DNA of 64,000 nt from Paenibacillus senegalimassiliensis (GCF_001486585.1 NZ_LN909044.1:625488-689487); one strand, 5' to 3'. Shown: positions 1-9,245, counted from the first letter of the stretch. Numbers and translations are program-made. The notes: a model not told the origin generated them from the sequence alone.

Positions 1-1798
1 TAAGTAATAATGACCCTTCGCTTATTACAGGCTCTACTTCGTCTTTGGCTAAACGGTAAAGAACTTGGTAGGGAAAAAAAGATATCCCTGCGCTGTCTAT
101 ACCCGCAGGATCAATTGGCAAAGCAGACGTATAGTCACTTGATGACATTGTAACATTTGGGCTTTTAACCATAGTGGTTTTAACCCAAACTTTAGTTCCC
201 ACTCCGTTATAAGGAACTGTTCTTGCGCTGCCTGCCACACTCATAGTCCAGCCCATAAAGTAAGCCCTAATCTCCTCAGCAGTAGGTACATACTCTTCTC
301 CCCAACCAGTATCTGTATTAAACATACTTATACCGAGATATTGTGAACTCAAATTTCTCCAATTAACAGAGCTAAATCTATCAGCCGTTGTTGATGGAGA
401 ATCTGGTCTAATAGGAGTATCTGAGAATTTTATGATTTGCGGAAGAATATTAGGATTTCGATCAGCAGGAGCACCTTTTACCACAGATATATTTTTTCCA
501 CCAGCATAGCTTGTATAGAATGAGAAGTTAAAGGAACCATCTATAATATAACTTTTCCACTTTAACAGCTTATAATATATGTCGTCTCGCTCAAATAGTA
601 AATCTGCATCACTGCCATCTTGAGGATTTGCATATAATTTTGTTTGAAAAGCAACCATAGATTTTTGCTGAGGCTGAAATGGCATCGGAGTTGCTCCTAT
701 AGTAAGTATGGGCTGCTTGAAATAATAATCTCCTGCACCTAGCTGATGATTACTGAAACAAATTGCTACAATTGAATTATCACCGGTGTTAAATGTATGT
801 GATTGGTTATTTGAATAGTATGAAATAACCGTTTTTAAGTCTTTTTGGTATACTCCTAGGTAACCATTGTGCTCTACATTTAAAGCATAGTTCGAATGGG
901 GCAGAACATTAACTAAGCAATAGTTGAACTGAAAAGTTTCGCCTGCTTCAACCACCAATTCGTATGGCCCTTCTAGCTTTTTATTTATGAGATTAGCATT
1001 TAGGTTCCACTCATAGAAAGGCGGCAGCAAATTCCCCGACGTATTAATTACATAAGGATTTTCCACTCCAATGATGCCTGTAGGAACAAATGGATATCTC
1101 TCAGAGATTTGCTCAGGTGACATGCCATCAATGGCTATAGACTCCTCACTAGATAATTCATAGACACAAACCGAGTCATAAGATATAAATCCTTGTAGGT
1201 TGTTAACTTCAAAAAAGCAGCCTACTCCTGACTCTGTACCGTCAGCAATAAATTTAAGATAGCTGTACGTGTAAGAAGTACTACGCTGGGTTGTAGGGGC
1301 AGATACATTTCCTGTTGCTTTGCGAATAGCAACTCTACCACCCATTTTTGTATTATTTGTTTTTACATATACAGAAGCAAGGTACGTCCTTCCTTCTACT
1401 AGTGAGATAGGTGCATATTTGGCAAAAGAGCTACCCATGTCAGGCGTATCCCAAGTAGCCCGAATACCACGAGTTCCCGAATGTGCGTCATCCACTGTTG
1501 TTGTAAAAAATGTAGGTGTAGCAGAGCCAGAGAACTGAGAGTATAGTGTCTCATTCTCACAATCCCCTGCTACCCCCAACAAATTCACCAACGTCCGTCC
1601 CCGGATCTCGCCCAGCTTGAAGCGGGCGTCCTTTTCAGCGTGGACGACCTGGAGGCCGGGCTGGAGGGTGAGGGGAGTGTTGGCTTCGTGGTCGAAGCGG
1701 GTGGATATTTCGGTGCGTAGTCCGTTGAGTTCTTCCCCGATTCCATTGAGGTCCTCCGGGATGACGGTATCTGTAAATCTCCAATCGGTTTTGGCCAT
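1..1798 (-). CDS. Phage tail fibre / tail appendage protein, 3' part cut off by the window edge
   Basis: An open frame runs 599 codons from an ATG at 1798 to the left edge without a stop, so the C-terminus lies outside. The ATG overlaps the TGA of the preceding gene (ATGA), showing translational coupling in the tail operon. The N-terminus (starting MAKTDWRFTDTVIPEDLNGI) resembles the virion-attachment end of PBSX-type tail proteins. Residues of roughly 80-190 look like a beta-sandwich carbohydrate-binding module, and the rest is rich in beta strands. From its position after the baseplate genes, I infer a fibre or receptor-binding protein that decides target specificity. The overall class is fairly sure; the exact role is inference. 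Confidence 0.75.
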   Translation of the reverse strand, partial: MAKTDWRFTDTVIPEDLNGIGEELNGLRTEISTRFDHEANTPLTLQPGLQVVHAEKDARFKLGEIRGRTLVNLLGVAGDCENETLYSQFSGSATPTFFTTTVDDAHSGTRGIRATWDTPDMGSSFAKYAPISLVEGRTYLASVYVKTNNTKMGGRVAIRKATGNVSAPTTQRSTSYTYSYLKFIADGTESGVGCFFEVNNLQGFISYDSVCVYELSSEESIAIDGMSPEQISERYPFVPTGIIGVENPYVINTSGNLLPPFYEWNLNANLINKKLEGPYELVVEAGETFQFNYCLVNVLPHSNYALNVEHNGYLGVYQKDLKTVISYYSNNQSHTFNTGDNSIVAICFSNHQLGAGDYYFKQPILTIGATPMPFQPQQKSMVAFQTKLYANPQDGSDADLLFERDDIYYKLLKWKSYIIDGSFNFSFYTSYAGGKNISVVKGAPADRNPNILPQIIKFSDTPIRPDSPSTTADRFSSVNWRNLSSQYLGISMFNTDTGWGEEYVPTAEEIRAYFMGWTMSVAGSARTVPYNGVGTKVWVKTTMVKSPNVTMSSSDYTSALPIDPAGIDSAGISFFPYQVLYRLAKDEVEPVISEGSLLL

Positions 1799-2085
1799 CA
1801 GTTGTTGACCTCCTTGATTTGTAACGTTTGTAGCATGAGCGTGTCCGATGGCACGGGTAAGTTTACCGTGTGGATAGACAGTGTGGCATCGGTCTCATCC
1901 CGTAGCTCGATTTGCGTGATGATCGGCAGCTCGTTCGCCGGGATCAGATATTGCAAGACCACGGTGGAGTCGTTAACGACACTCTGCTGAAATTCTGTAA
2001 TTTCATAGCTGCCATTCAATACGACCTTCGCCAGCCGCGAATGGACGTACTGGGCAATTTCTTGTTTAAAAGTGGCGGTTATCAT
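1798..2085 (-). CDS. Small tail-operon protein between baseplate and fibre genes (95 aa)
   Basis: The chosen start is the ATG at 2085, which overlaps the TGA of the XkdU-like gene (ATGA). A longer reading from 2139 would overlap that gene by more than 50 bases. The protein starts MITATFKQEIAQYVHSRLAK and is mostly short beta strands. Its place between the XkdU-like and fibre genes matches a small protein seen in Paenibacillus tail clusters. I know no established function; a baseplate or fibre-attachment role is inferred only from position. Confidence 0.7.
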   Translation of the reverse strand: MITATFKQEIAQYVHSRLAKVVLNGSYEITEFQQSVVNDSTVVLQYLIPANELPIITQIELRDETDATLSIHTVNLPVPSDTLMLQTLQIKEVNN

Positions 2086-2669
2086 ATCACGCGCACCTCC
2101 GTTCCGAGTGTGGCAAACGGCTTCTCCCCGAGTTGCCATGAACCATCCAGCTTATAGTTCCAGGTCACGGACCTGCTGGCGACATGCTCTTCCAGACCGA
2201 TGCGGTCATGGAGCGCCGTGTTTTGCTGATAGACCATGTTCGCCGGCTTCACCGTTTGCAGCGTATATTGAACTTCTTTGAAGACATTGGCATTCTCAAT
2301 GCTCGTCGTGACATACAACATGAACCGATCCGGGTCCACCGACACAATGGTCATGCCCGGCCCAACCAGACGGTCAAGTTGTTCTTGCAGCCAGCGCACG
2401 GTAAAAGGCGGCTTCGTCCGGTAGCGGTTCAGAATTCGCTGCTTACGGAACTCCAATGTCTCCACGGCAGGATCGGCTTGAATACCCAGCATACGCTCCC
2501 GGCGTTTGATCGCCTGAAGCCCGGCCGTCTCTACAAACTGATCGGCAAATAGCTGCTCCACCGCTCCCTCCAATTGATCCAGCTCCAAATCCTCGGTGCG
2601 GGCCAACTGGATAAAATCCAGCACCTCCCCGTAATAGTCAGGAAGATAGGGTAAAATGCGTTCAGGCAT
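2082..2669 (-). CDS. xkdU: Baseplate protein, XkdU/YmfQ-like (DUF2313)
   Basis: About 195 residues, starting MPERILPYLPDYYGEV, which is the usual opening of the YmfQ/XkdU (DUF2313) family. These proteins follow baseplate protein J in Mu-like and PBSX-like contractile tails and are thought to join the baseplate rim to the fibres. An upstream TTG at 2675 is also in frame, but the ATG at 2669 is better spaced from the GGGGACGG sequence. The gene overlaps the end of the xkdT-like gene by 8 bases, and its TGA overlaps the next start. Confidence 0.85.
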   Translation of the reverse strand: MPERILPYLPDYYGEVLDFIQLARTEDLELDQLEGAVEQLFADQFVETAGLQAIKRRERMLGIQADPAVETLEFRKQRILNRYRTKPPFTVRWLQEQLDRLVGPGMTIVSVDPDRFMLYVTTSIENANVFKEVQYTLQTVKPANMVYQQNTALHDRIGLEEHVASRSVTWNYKLDGSWQLGEKPFATLGTEVRVI

Positions 2670-3741
2670 GAACAATCACCGTCCCCACACGCGGAATCTC
2701 CTCAGCCGCCAGCGTGAGATTGCTCGCTACCCCGTTCAGCCTTGTCTCCGTCACATCAATGACGCCGGGGACCTGCAACATGGCAGCCTCAATCAAGGCC
2801 ACCCGTACAATAATTTGCTCCGTGTCGGCCCAGGTTTGCCGTAATCCCAGCAGATAAGCCGTCACCGCTTCCTCAATCGGGGCCTGCACTTGACCGGAGG
2901 TCGTCTCTGGAGCGAGCGTAACCGTCGTTGCCACATCTACGGTAACCCCAGCTACACCAGTCACCGTAACGGTGTGCCCAATCGGGGCTGTACCATAACC
3001 CTTGCCCTGGTTCATTGTAGGGTCTATGGCCGTTTGCAATTCGGCGAGAAATGCTTCAGATGGCTCACTCCAATCAGAAGTGATGACCGTACACTTGACG
3101 GTCCCGCCGCCGTTCCAGACCGGGAACACCTTGGTGGCTCCCACACCCTCCAGCTTATTCAGGGTCTGTTCATAATCCGCCACATTTCCGCCAAAGGCAG
3201 GCTCATTAACGGTCTCGTAATAACGCAGTCTCAAGGCCTCATCGGTCTCTTGATCTTCACCGGGAATAACCACATCCGCTAGCTCTGCGCGAACCAAGCC
3301 AGGTACATAATCAATGGGCAGCAAAGCCCCATACTGTTGATTGCCGACGGCTCCCGGTGTTTCACATTCAAGCACCCATTCCCCGATCGTGATTCGTGAT
3401 ATGGCAGTATAGTCCAGATCATTCAGCGAAAACCGACTGCCCGGGAGAATATCGATTGGGGCCTCTTGGGCTCCATAGAAGCGTCCTCTCCGGCGAGCCT
3501 TCGTGGCTTGCTGCCGGTCTACGCCAAATTCGGCGGTACGACGCGATAAATAATCCCCACTAGCGGTATCCGCAAAGGACAAGCCAAAGCTAAGATCCAG
3601 CTCAATATACATCTGAGCCAGTTCGGCCGCCGCCGGGGCTAGCCCATCATAGATGATGCTGCCCTCCCGCTTGTCAATCGTATCCGGCACCCGGGATAGC
3701 ATCCGGGAGAGAATGGCTTCGTAAGTCTCATGCTCATACAT
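2662..3741 (-). CDS. xkdT: Baseplate J-like protein, XkdT
   Basis: A 359-residue member of the baseplate J family (phage P2 gpJ, T4 gp6, PBSX XkdT), which forms the wedge ring of contractile-tail baseplates. Visible family features are the N-terminal helical part (MYEHETYEAILSRMLSRVPD), the conserved DKREGSIIYDGLAPAAAELA stretch near residues 20-40 and the later GEDQETDEALRLRYY segment. Length is normal for the family. It overlaps the preceding XkdS-like gene by 8 bases, so the two are probably translated together. Confidence 0.92.
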   Translation of the reverse strand: MYEHETYEAILSRMLSRVPDTIDKREGSIIYDGLAPAAAELAQMYIELDLSFGLSFADTASGDYLSRRTAEFGVDRQQATKARRRGRFYGAQEAPIDILPGSRFSLNDLDYTAISRITIGEWVLECETPGAVGNQQYGALLPIDYVPGLVRAELADVVIPGEDQETDEALRLRYYETVNEPAFGGNVADYEQTLNKLEGVGATKVFPVWNGGGTVKCTVITSDWSEPSEAFLAELQTAIDPTMNQGKGYGTAPIGHTVTVTGVAGVTVDVATTVTLAPETTSGQVQAPIEEAVTAYLLGLRQTWADTEQIIVRVALIEAAMLQVPGVIDVTETRLNGVASNLTLAAEEIPRVGTVIVHA

Positions 3742-4132
3742 TCATATTCACCTCCATGCGGAAATCCCCATACACGGACAGCACCGTGAAGCTGACCTCC
3801 GCCTCATCTCCTTGCATTTCAATCCGGAAATCTGTGATATCCGAGATCCGTTCATCAGCCAGCAGCGCCTCGCGAGTCCGGCGTCCTAACTCCAAACGTA
3901 CAAAGTCAGGATTGCCTCCAAGCAATCCTGCTCGCTCAAAGCCGTAGTCTCCTGAGTAGATCAAATGGGCAAAACGCTCGGTATGCAATATTTTATAAAC
4001 CGCCTGCCTTACCGCATCCAGTCCGTCCGCCATTCCCGCCATACGGCCTTGCCTCACATCCAGCTTGTAGGTACGGCTTGGTTGCTCCACCGGGACGGTG
4101 TCCGGCATCAAGCTTCCTCCTTGTGGGATCAT
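3734..4132 (-). CDS. xkdS: Baseplate protein, XkdS-like (DUF2634, gp25-like)
   Basis: About 132 residues from the ATG at 4132, which overlaps the stop of the XkdR-like gene (TGATG) and follows an AGGTGGTGAGG ribosome binding site. The core (TYKLDVRQGRMAGMADGLDA, then a GDYGFERAGLLGG loop) is typical of DUF2634/XkdS, the functional counterpart of the T4 gp25 / GPW family of baseplate wedge proteins. Order xkdR-xkdS-xkdT-xkdU is the same as in PBSX. A start at 4153 is possible but would overlap the previous gene further. Confidence 0.85.
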   Translation of the reverse strand: MIPQGGSLMPDTVPVEQPSRTYKLDVRQGRMAGMADGLDAVRQAVYKILHTERFAHLIYSGDYGFERAGLLGGNPDFVRLELGRRTREALLADERISDITDFRIEMQGDEAEVSFTVLSVYGDFRMEVNMNV

Positions 4133-4470
4133 CACCTCACCACCTTGTCCCATACGACGTATTTTTGACCGCCTTGCATGCGTAGCAGCAATACGCTGTC
4201 CCCGGCCTGCAAGCCCTCGCGAATAACAACTTTATCGACCAGCGACTCCTGGGTATCCTCCGCACTGGTCCTGTGCCTGTGCTTCAGGTCCAATTCATAG
4301 CGGGTCATTTGCTGCGTAACGACCAAAAAATCCTGATCGATGGTAAAACGTTGATCGACCAGGATTTCCAGCGGAGCCGTATTCATCACTTTACCGAACA
4401 GCACAGACACCGGGCTGGACGCATCGACCGCCCCGGCGCCGAGCTGACGGATTTTGTTCGCCAACCCCAT
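4132..4470 (-). CDS. xkdR: Baseplate hub-region protein, XkdR-like (DUF2577)
   Basis: 112 residues from the ATG at 4470, which forms a TAATG overlap with the end of the xkdQ-like gene. The longer frame from 4530 lies inside that gene and is unlikely. The sequence (MGLANKIRQLGAGAVDASSP, then SVLFGKVMNTAPLEILVDQR) is characteristic of DUF2577. The family is found in PBSX and skin-type tails near the hub, possibly as a spike- or hub-associated part. The order and size agree well; the biochemical role is not established. Confidence 0.83.
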   Translation of the reverse strand: MGLANKIRQLGAGAVDASSPVSVLFGKVMNTAPLEILVDQRFTIDQDFLVVTQQMTRYELDLKHRHRTSAEDTQESLVDKVVIREGLQAGDSVLLLRMQGGQKYVVWDKVVR

Positions 4471-5435
4471 TAAATCACCTTCAAATCTATAGAAGTGGTA
4501 TATTCGCCCCCACGAAATTGGTGAGAGCACTCGTCAATCAAGAAGTCCTGGTTCATCCCCAGAGCACTGATGTTCACCGCAACCAGACAACCTGCACGAA
4601 GCTGCGGCTGACCAAGCACATCCAGCTTAAGTCGCCGCGTCTCGCGGTTTTTCAGCTTTTGGAGCATGTCCAGCAACTTGTTAATTTGAGCCGCATTCTG
4701 GTTATCGTCCACCTTATCGTAATAAATGAGCTTGCCCCATTTGGCGATATTGGCTTCATCCTTGGCGGCATACACATTACGATGCCCGGTCTCCTGGTTG
4801 TCCTGCACCAATTTGAAGTAGTTATACGTGTCGCTGTCGATGCTATGCTCATAAGAGTAGCTGTACAGCAGGCTTTGATCACCAAGCTGCAAATTCAGCT
4901 TCATCTCTTTGGCACAATCCCGTACGGCCAGTGCTCCGAACTCATCGTAAAGGGTGTAGATGATACCGGTATTAATAACCGTTTTGTCAAAAGCTTCTGA
5001 CAGGATATCCAGCAGCTTCTTTCCATCGCCCATCAGCGTTGGAATAACATATTTCGTATCGGCAACATGTCCCCATTTCAGGCCGACATCATCGGTAATT
5101 CGTTTCACGGCGGCCGCAGCGGTGATATTCTTGAACACATAAGTATCTTTAGCGTTCAAGTAACGCATTTGGTCATAACACTTGATCGAAATCTCCTCAC
5201 CCTGCCCGCGATTGATGGAAAATACATAGCCATAAAACAACGGAACCTCATCCCACTTCACGCGGACGATGTTGCCGTTAGCCACGGTAATCTGCGGCGA
5301 GGCAATCATGCGGAAGTCGAGACTTCCGGGTTGAATCACCCGCGTGGTTTTCCAGGTTGCTTCTGAGACCAATTCGGAAATATCCCAGACCGTGCCCAGC
5401 GTATCATCCAGTAAAACTTGCAGCAAACGACTCAC
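4470..5435 (-). CDS. xkdQ: Baseplate hub protein, XkdQ-like
   Basis: About 321 residues with the fold order of XkdQ / gpD-like hub proteins, the central ring below the tail tube that carries the spike. The N-terminal half has the short beta segments of these hubs (VSEATWKTTRVIQPGSLDFR), the middle has the conserved CYDQMRYLNAKDTYVFKN stretch, and the end has LRAGCLVAVNISALGMNQ. The GTG at 5435 abuts the AGAAGAG site, so the TTG at 5426 may be the real start. It lies 6 bases after the LysM gene. Confidence 0.87.
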   Translation of the reverse strand: MSRLLQVLLDDTLGTVWDISELVSEATWKTTRVIQPGSLDFRMIASPQITVANGNIVRVKWDEVPLFYGYVFSINRGQGEEISIKCYDQMRYLNAKDTYVFKNITAAAAVKRITDDVGLKWGHVADTKYVIPTLMGDGKKLLDILSEAFDKTVINTGIIYTLYDEFGALAVRDCAKEMKLNLQLGDQSLLYSYSYEHSIDSDTYNYFKLVQDNQETGHRNVYAAKDEANIAKWGKLIYYDKVDDNQNAAQINKLLDMLQKLKNRETRRLKLDVLGQPQLRAGCLVAVNISALGMNQDFLIDECSHQFRGGEYTTSIDLKVI

Positions 5436-5441
5436 CTCTTC

Positions 5442-6122
5442 TCATGGCAGCTTCAACACCTTGCCGACAGGCAGCCGGGTCAGTTCACTGTCCTGAATGC
5501 CGTTGAGCTTCTGTATTTCCTTGTAGCGGGTACCACTACCCAGCACCTTCTGCGCCACCTTCCACAGGCTGTCACCGGATACCAGCGTATAGGTTTTGGG
5601 CTGTACTCTGGTGTCGGGACGTGTTGGAGCATTTGTTGCTGCTGCCGGAGCAGCCGCAGTTGCCGCTCCCCCTGACTGTTCCACCGGCGTTTTCTTTGCG
5701 GCATAAAAGCGGTATTCCTTCAACTTTAAGGTATAGCTGATATCGCCAACGGCACCGCCCGATTCCGAATACGTAAAGCTCTCAATGCTCACGGGTAAAT
5801 CAAGATTGAGCGTGGACCCGCTAAAGGTCAGTCGAATCGGCTTCTGGTAAGACAGCCAGTTCTCCAATGTGTGGTAATATTTGCTCGGCTCCAGAAAAGG
5901 AACTCGCTCCTGCCCGCTCACATACAGAGGATGGGCCGGGAAAATACCAGAGAATGAAATATCGAGCAGTTTATGTCCTGTCAACACCTGAACCTCGCCA
6001 AGCTGGGAGATATCGTAGCTTTTGCTGTTGCCACTTTGGTTCACTTCAATCTTCTCAGGGAGCACCGGTAGAAAAATTCTCTCTGCTCCATTGTTATAGG
6101 ACAGCATTAATGTATAGCTCAT
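5442..6122 (-). CDS. xkdP: LysM-domain tail protein, XkdP-like
   Basis: 226 residues. The N-terminal part (about 1-145) is the hub-adaptor domain seen in XkdP and T4 gp53-type proteins. An Ala/Pro-rich linker (about 150-172) leads to a C-terminal LysM domain (about 177-226, with TLVSGDSLWKVAQKVLG), a peptidoglycan-binding fold that in tails helps build the baseplate. The start overlaps the tape-measure stop (ATGA). Presence, length and order agree with PBSX. No peptidase domain is seen, so wall cutting must be done by another protein. Confidence 0.9.
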   Translation of the reverse strand: MSYTLMLSYNNGAERIFLPVLPEKIEVNQSGNSKSYDISQLGEVQVLTGHKLLDISFSGIFPAHPLYVSGQERVPFLEPSKYYHTLENWLSYQKPIRLTFSGSTLNLDLPVSIESFTYSESGGAVGDISYTLKLKEYRFYAAKKTPVEQSGGAATAAAPAAATNAPTRPDTRVQPKTYTLVSGDSLWKVAQKVLGSGTRYKEIQKLNGIQDSELTRLPVGKVLKLP

Positions 6123-8119
6123 GCATACACCCCCGCTGCGCTGGTGGCGATCTCTTCTTCCAATACCTGTTCGATCTGCGTCACGATGGTGTGAATATCA
6201 ACTTCCTTGGAGACCGGCCCTGTGTTAACCGTCACCGTTGGTGTCAGCGTCGTAAAGTTCTGGATCGCGGTTACCTCCGCCAGTTCACGCATCATTTTGA
6301 GGTCTTCCGAAGAAATATCCACCGTCTCATTAATGCGGTCCACACTGCCGACATTACCCACACTGCCAATTTGGGAAATATTCATATTTGGCTGAGTTCC
6401 TAGCTGAGCCGTGCCCCCGGTACCCGGGCTGCCTGGCAGCATCCCGCCCAGCGTATTGCCGAGGCCGGATTTTGCTGAATCAAGAAAATCCGTTCCTTTA
6501 CTCACGAGGTTCTTCCCAGCCTGGTTGCCTTGATTAAAAGCTCCTAGTATATCCTTGGTCTCCATTCTTCCCAGTTGAGTCGGATCACCTGGAGCCTCCG
6601 GAGCCACCATACTGTCCAGCTTAACTCTGAGCTTATCACTCAACACGTGCATGTCGGGTTTATTAAGTAATGGAATGGCTGAAATATCAGCACCAGTCAG
6701 TTTATTGAACCCTTCAATAAGTAAATTAATGCCGCCAAGGGCTCCATTTACCGCGTCCAGAATGATACTTACAAATCCGCTGGCAAAGTCCTCAGTGGCA
6801 AGGAGCATTTTATACATATGTTCGCCAAAGAACAGTCCCATATCAAAGATAAACTTCCTAATGTTGTACACCGAATTATGGAAGGTGTTGATTAGAAATT
6901 CGGCAAGGGCAATCCATAAATTGATGGAGATAGCAACGTAGTTATAAATAGCAGCATATAAGCCATAAAATAAACCCACAACAAAGCCAACGATAGACTC
7001 CACAGACACTCCAAACTTGATAAGAGCCCCAATAATGAGCGCAATAGCAGCCACTACCAGCAGAATAGGCCAATTCACAGCCAACCAAGCAATACCCTGT
7101 GCGACCACCGGAGCCACCATGGCCCATAGCATGACGCCCAATGCGGCTAGTGCCACTCCCATTCCAAGGAGTATCATGTTCACAGAGGAGCCACCTGTAG
7201 TTAGCGAGCCTACAAAGGAGGCAACCCCTGCCATGACTTCACCCAACAGGAAGCCTACAAAGCCAAAGGCTGCGCCTACTCCACTGATGAACTGATTGAA
7301 CGCTTCGCTGTTCAGCATACTCAACAGTGCGTCTATTGCAGGAGTGAGCGCATTCATCCCTTGTTGACCTAATGAGGCTAATTGAAAATTAAAGCCATCC
7401 ACTACGCTCTTCCATTTCACGGCTGGTGAATCTAACATCGTATCAAACGCGGCCTGCGTAATTCCCTGCTTGTTCAGCAACGTATCCATCGCCGCAATCA
7501 TGCCGTTAATATCTCCCGCGTTGGATGCGGTGGTTAATGCGGATTGATCCCCTGCCTCAACTTTGTAATCCTCTCCCAGGGACTTGCTATCGCCTGTCAT
7601 TAGCTTGGATAGCGCATCAGTTGCCCCTTTTAATCCCATATCCGGGTTCATTTGCGACATACGCATTGCCAGCATATTCAGTTGTTCCAACTGGGCTGGA
7701 TCGGTGGTGCTTGCCATCAACCCCTGTGTTCCTGCCAAAGCCGTCTTCACATCCTGACCGTATTTCAGAGCCTGCGAGGCCGTTTGGTCAAAGATGGCCT
7801 GCCCTGCCCCCTTGCTTCCGGCTCGAAGGGACATTTGGTCCAGGACGGATTGTTGATCCGCCCCATCCTGAAGCATACCTCCCAGAAGTGCACTGCCCGC
7901 CTTTGCTATTTTCCCAAGTGCCGGACCATTAAAGATACCCATGAATGCATTCGCCTTCTTGGCGGAATCGTCCATGGTCTTATTCAGCTTGGTCTGAGCT
8001 TGATTGATGTTATTAACTTGTTGAAACACAATCATCGAATTAGCAATAGCCACATTCTGTTGTTGAATATAGGTTTGAAAAAGCGTATTTTGTTGAAGCA
8101 TCAAATTTGCACTCGCCAA
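6119..8119 (-). CDS. xkdO: Tail tape-measure protein, XkdO-like, short form
   Basis: 666 residues starting at a TTG (8119) preceded by AAGAAGGTG. The N-terminal 100 residues are polar helix. The middle (about 290-430) has hydrophobic membrane-like helices (including VGFLLGEVMAGVASFVGSL), typical of tape measures. The C-terminus is rich in Gly and Val-Asn repeats. A tape measure fixes tail length in proportion to its own length. At roughly half the size I recall for PBSX XkdO, it predicts a short tail. It immediately follows the frameshift-extended chaperone gene, the standard order. Confidence 0.88.
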   Translation of the reverse strand: MASANLMLQQNTLFQTYIQQQNVAIANSMIVFQQVNNINQAQTKLNKTMDDSAKKANAFMGIFNGPALGKIAKAGSALLGGMLQDGADQQSVLDQMSLRAGSKGAGQAIFDQTASQALKYGQDVKTALAGTQGLMASTTDPAQLEQLNMLAMRMSQMNPDMGLKGATDALSKLMTGDSKSLGEDYKVEAGDQSALTTASNAGDINGMIAAMDTLLNKQGITQAAFDTMLDSPAVKWKSVVDGFNFQLASLGQQGMNALTPAIDALLSMLNSEAFNQFISGVGAAFGFVGFLLGEVMAGVASFVGSLTTGGSSVNMILLGMGVALAALGVMLWAMVAPVVAQGIAWLAVNWPILLVVAAIALIIGALIKFGVSVESIVGFVVGLFYGLYAAIYNYVAISINLWIALAEFLINTFHNSVYNIRKFIFDMGLFFGEHMYKMLLATEDFASGFVSIILDAVNGALGGINLLIEGFNKLTGADISAIPLLNKPDMHVLSDKLRVKLDSMVAPEAPGDPTQLGRMETKDILGAFNQGNQAGKNLVSKGTDFLDSAKSGLGNTLGGMLPGSPGTGGTAQLGTQPNMNISQIGSVGNVGSVDRINETVDISSEDLKMMRELAEVTAIQNFTTLTPTVTVNTGPVSKEVDIHTIVTQIEQVLEEEIATSAAGVYA

Positions 8120-8147
8120 GGTTTCACCTTCTTTCCTGGCAGGAAAT

Positions 8148-8315
8148 TCACTTTCTCTTCGCTGCTTTCTTCTCCGTCTTAATGATCTCCTGGATCATCG
8201 CGACCAAGGCCGCCTTCTGCCTGATGCCCAGGGCAGCGAATTCCCATGGCATCAGGTTGAAACGGTTTAAGGCAAAGAGGGCGCAGGTCGTCTCGCCATC
8301 GCCCTCGTCGATTAG
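8148..8315 (-). CDS. Predicted -1 frameshift extension of the tail assembly chaperone (XkzB/gpGT-like)
   Basis: This 55-codon frame has no start of its own and begins inside a slippery site A-AAA-AAC at 8321-8315, in the correct phase for canonical -1 slippage of the XkdN-like frame. Slipping there reads on as KLIDEGDGETTCALFALNRF, later MPWEFAALGIRQKAALVAMI, and stops at TGA 8150-8148, giving a product of about 194 residues. The extension resembles the small protein that follows XkdN in PBSX-like tails and mirrors the lambda G/GT system. The slip is inferred, not measured. Confidence 0.8.
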   Translation of the reverse strand, partial: LIDEGDGETTCALFALNRFNLMPWEFAALGIRQKAALVAMIQEIIKTEKKAAKRK

Positions 8316-8731
8316 TTTTTTACCTCGTCCGCCAGCTCATTAATGCTCTTGTCAAAGCCGTTAATCTGTTGCACCTTCTGCACCAGCGTAGCGTACTCAC
8401 CCGGCAGCAGCATCTTGCGCAGACATTGGTCCGCACCCATCACCTGATAGGATTGTTGAAGCTCCGCGTTCTTCAAATCCGGGAACACGACGCTTGCGAC
8501 CGCCAGCTTGGCCAAATACTCATCCGTATTCGTCTCGTAGCTGACCACACCCTTATCCTTCACCTTGCGCTGGCAGGATTTGCGAATGGTCTCGTTCTCC
8601 TCTTCCGTCATGCTGCGGAGCTGCCAAGGCACGGCAGCTCCATTCTCATCTTTGAAACGATCGGAAACGACAACTTCCTCCACCTGTCCGGCGGCGGCAT
8701 TTTGGGCAAAAAAAGCAGTTAAAGCACTCAT
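8312..8731 (-). CDS. xkdN: Tail assembly chaperone, XkdN-like
   Basis: 139 residues from an ATG at 8731 with a strong GGAGGAG site. The sequence contains the XkdN signature EVVVSDRFKDENGAAVPWQL and a C-terminal NELADEVKN. Members coat the tape measure during tube assembly and are absent from the mature tail. The last codons lie on the A-AAA-AAC slippery heptamer, so a fraction of ribosomes is expected to make the longer form. It sits between tube and tape-measure genes, as in all such operons. Confidence 0.9.
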   Translation of the reverse strand: MSALTAFFAQNAAAGQVEEVVVSDRFKDENGAAVPWQLRSMTEEENETIRKSCQRKVKDKGVVSYETNTDEYLAKLAVASVVFPDLKNAELQQSYQVMGADQCLRKMLLPGEYATLVQKVQQINGFDKSINELADEVKN

Positions 8732-8755
8732 TCGTGAATCTCCTCCTAAATGGGT

Positions 8756-9232
8756 TTAGTTGCTTGGCTGAACAGTGCCAAACGATTCGATAATGTCATA
8801 GTCTTCAAAGGTAAACGGAATTTCCTCGTCCAGCATGTCGTCAGCAGTCGCATCGAATTTAGCCGCGATAATGCTGTCGATATTGCAGCCCCGCAGGAAC
8901 ACCGTCTGCTTGCCCGCGCCGCTCCCCGGCTGCTCATTGGTAATCATCAGATCGAACCAGAAGTCCGTCCCGTTCTTGACATAATCCTGCATCAGATTGC
9001 GGAAGAAGGAGGAGACATAATAAATCGTCAACGTCCCTGTACCCTTCCAGCCAGCAGAACGTTGCGGTGTGCTGGTTCTGCCCAGCGTAGGCACGTCTAC
9101 CTTGGTCTTCTCAATCGTCGATTCCAGTGTTTTGGCATAAAACAATTCTTCCGTACGTCCATCCATTTTGATAAAAGCTTTGGCTTGCTTGCCACTTACT
9201 GCATCCTTCACATTAAAAAAAGAGCCTGCCAT
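8756..9232 (-). CDS. xkdM: Tail tube (core) protein, XkdM-like
   Basis: 158 residues, within the normal size range of tail tube proteins. Opening MAGSFFNVKDAVSGKQAKAF and the LYYA-like KTLESTIEKTKVDVPTLG region match XkdM of PBSX, which polymerises as the inner tube of contractile tails. A strong AGGAGGACGAAATC precedes the ATG. It directly follows the sheath gene with a 13-base gap, the usual sheath-tube pairing, and probably is one of the most highly made proteins of the cluster. Confidence 0.92.
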   Translation of the reverse strand: MAGSFFNVKDAVSGKQAKAFIKMDGRTEELFYAKTLESTIEKTKVDVPTLGRTSTPQRSAGWKGTGTLTIYYVSSFFRNLMQDYVKNGTDFWFDLMITNEQPGSGAGKQTVFLRGCNIDSIIAAKFDATADDMLDEEIPFTFEDYDIIESFGTVQPSN

Positions 9233-9245
9233 GATTTCGTCCTCC

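Noticed and set aside
1320..1808. Plus-strand frames over the tail fibre gene
   Set aside because: The minus-strand frame from 1798 is open throughout, has an ATGA coupling and continues the operon.
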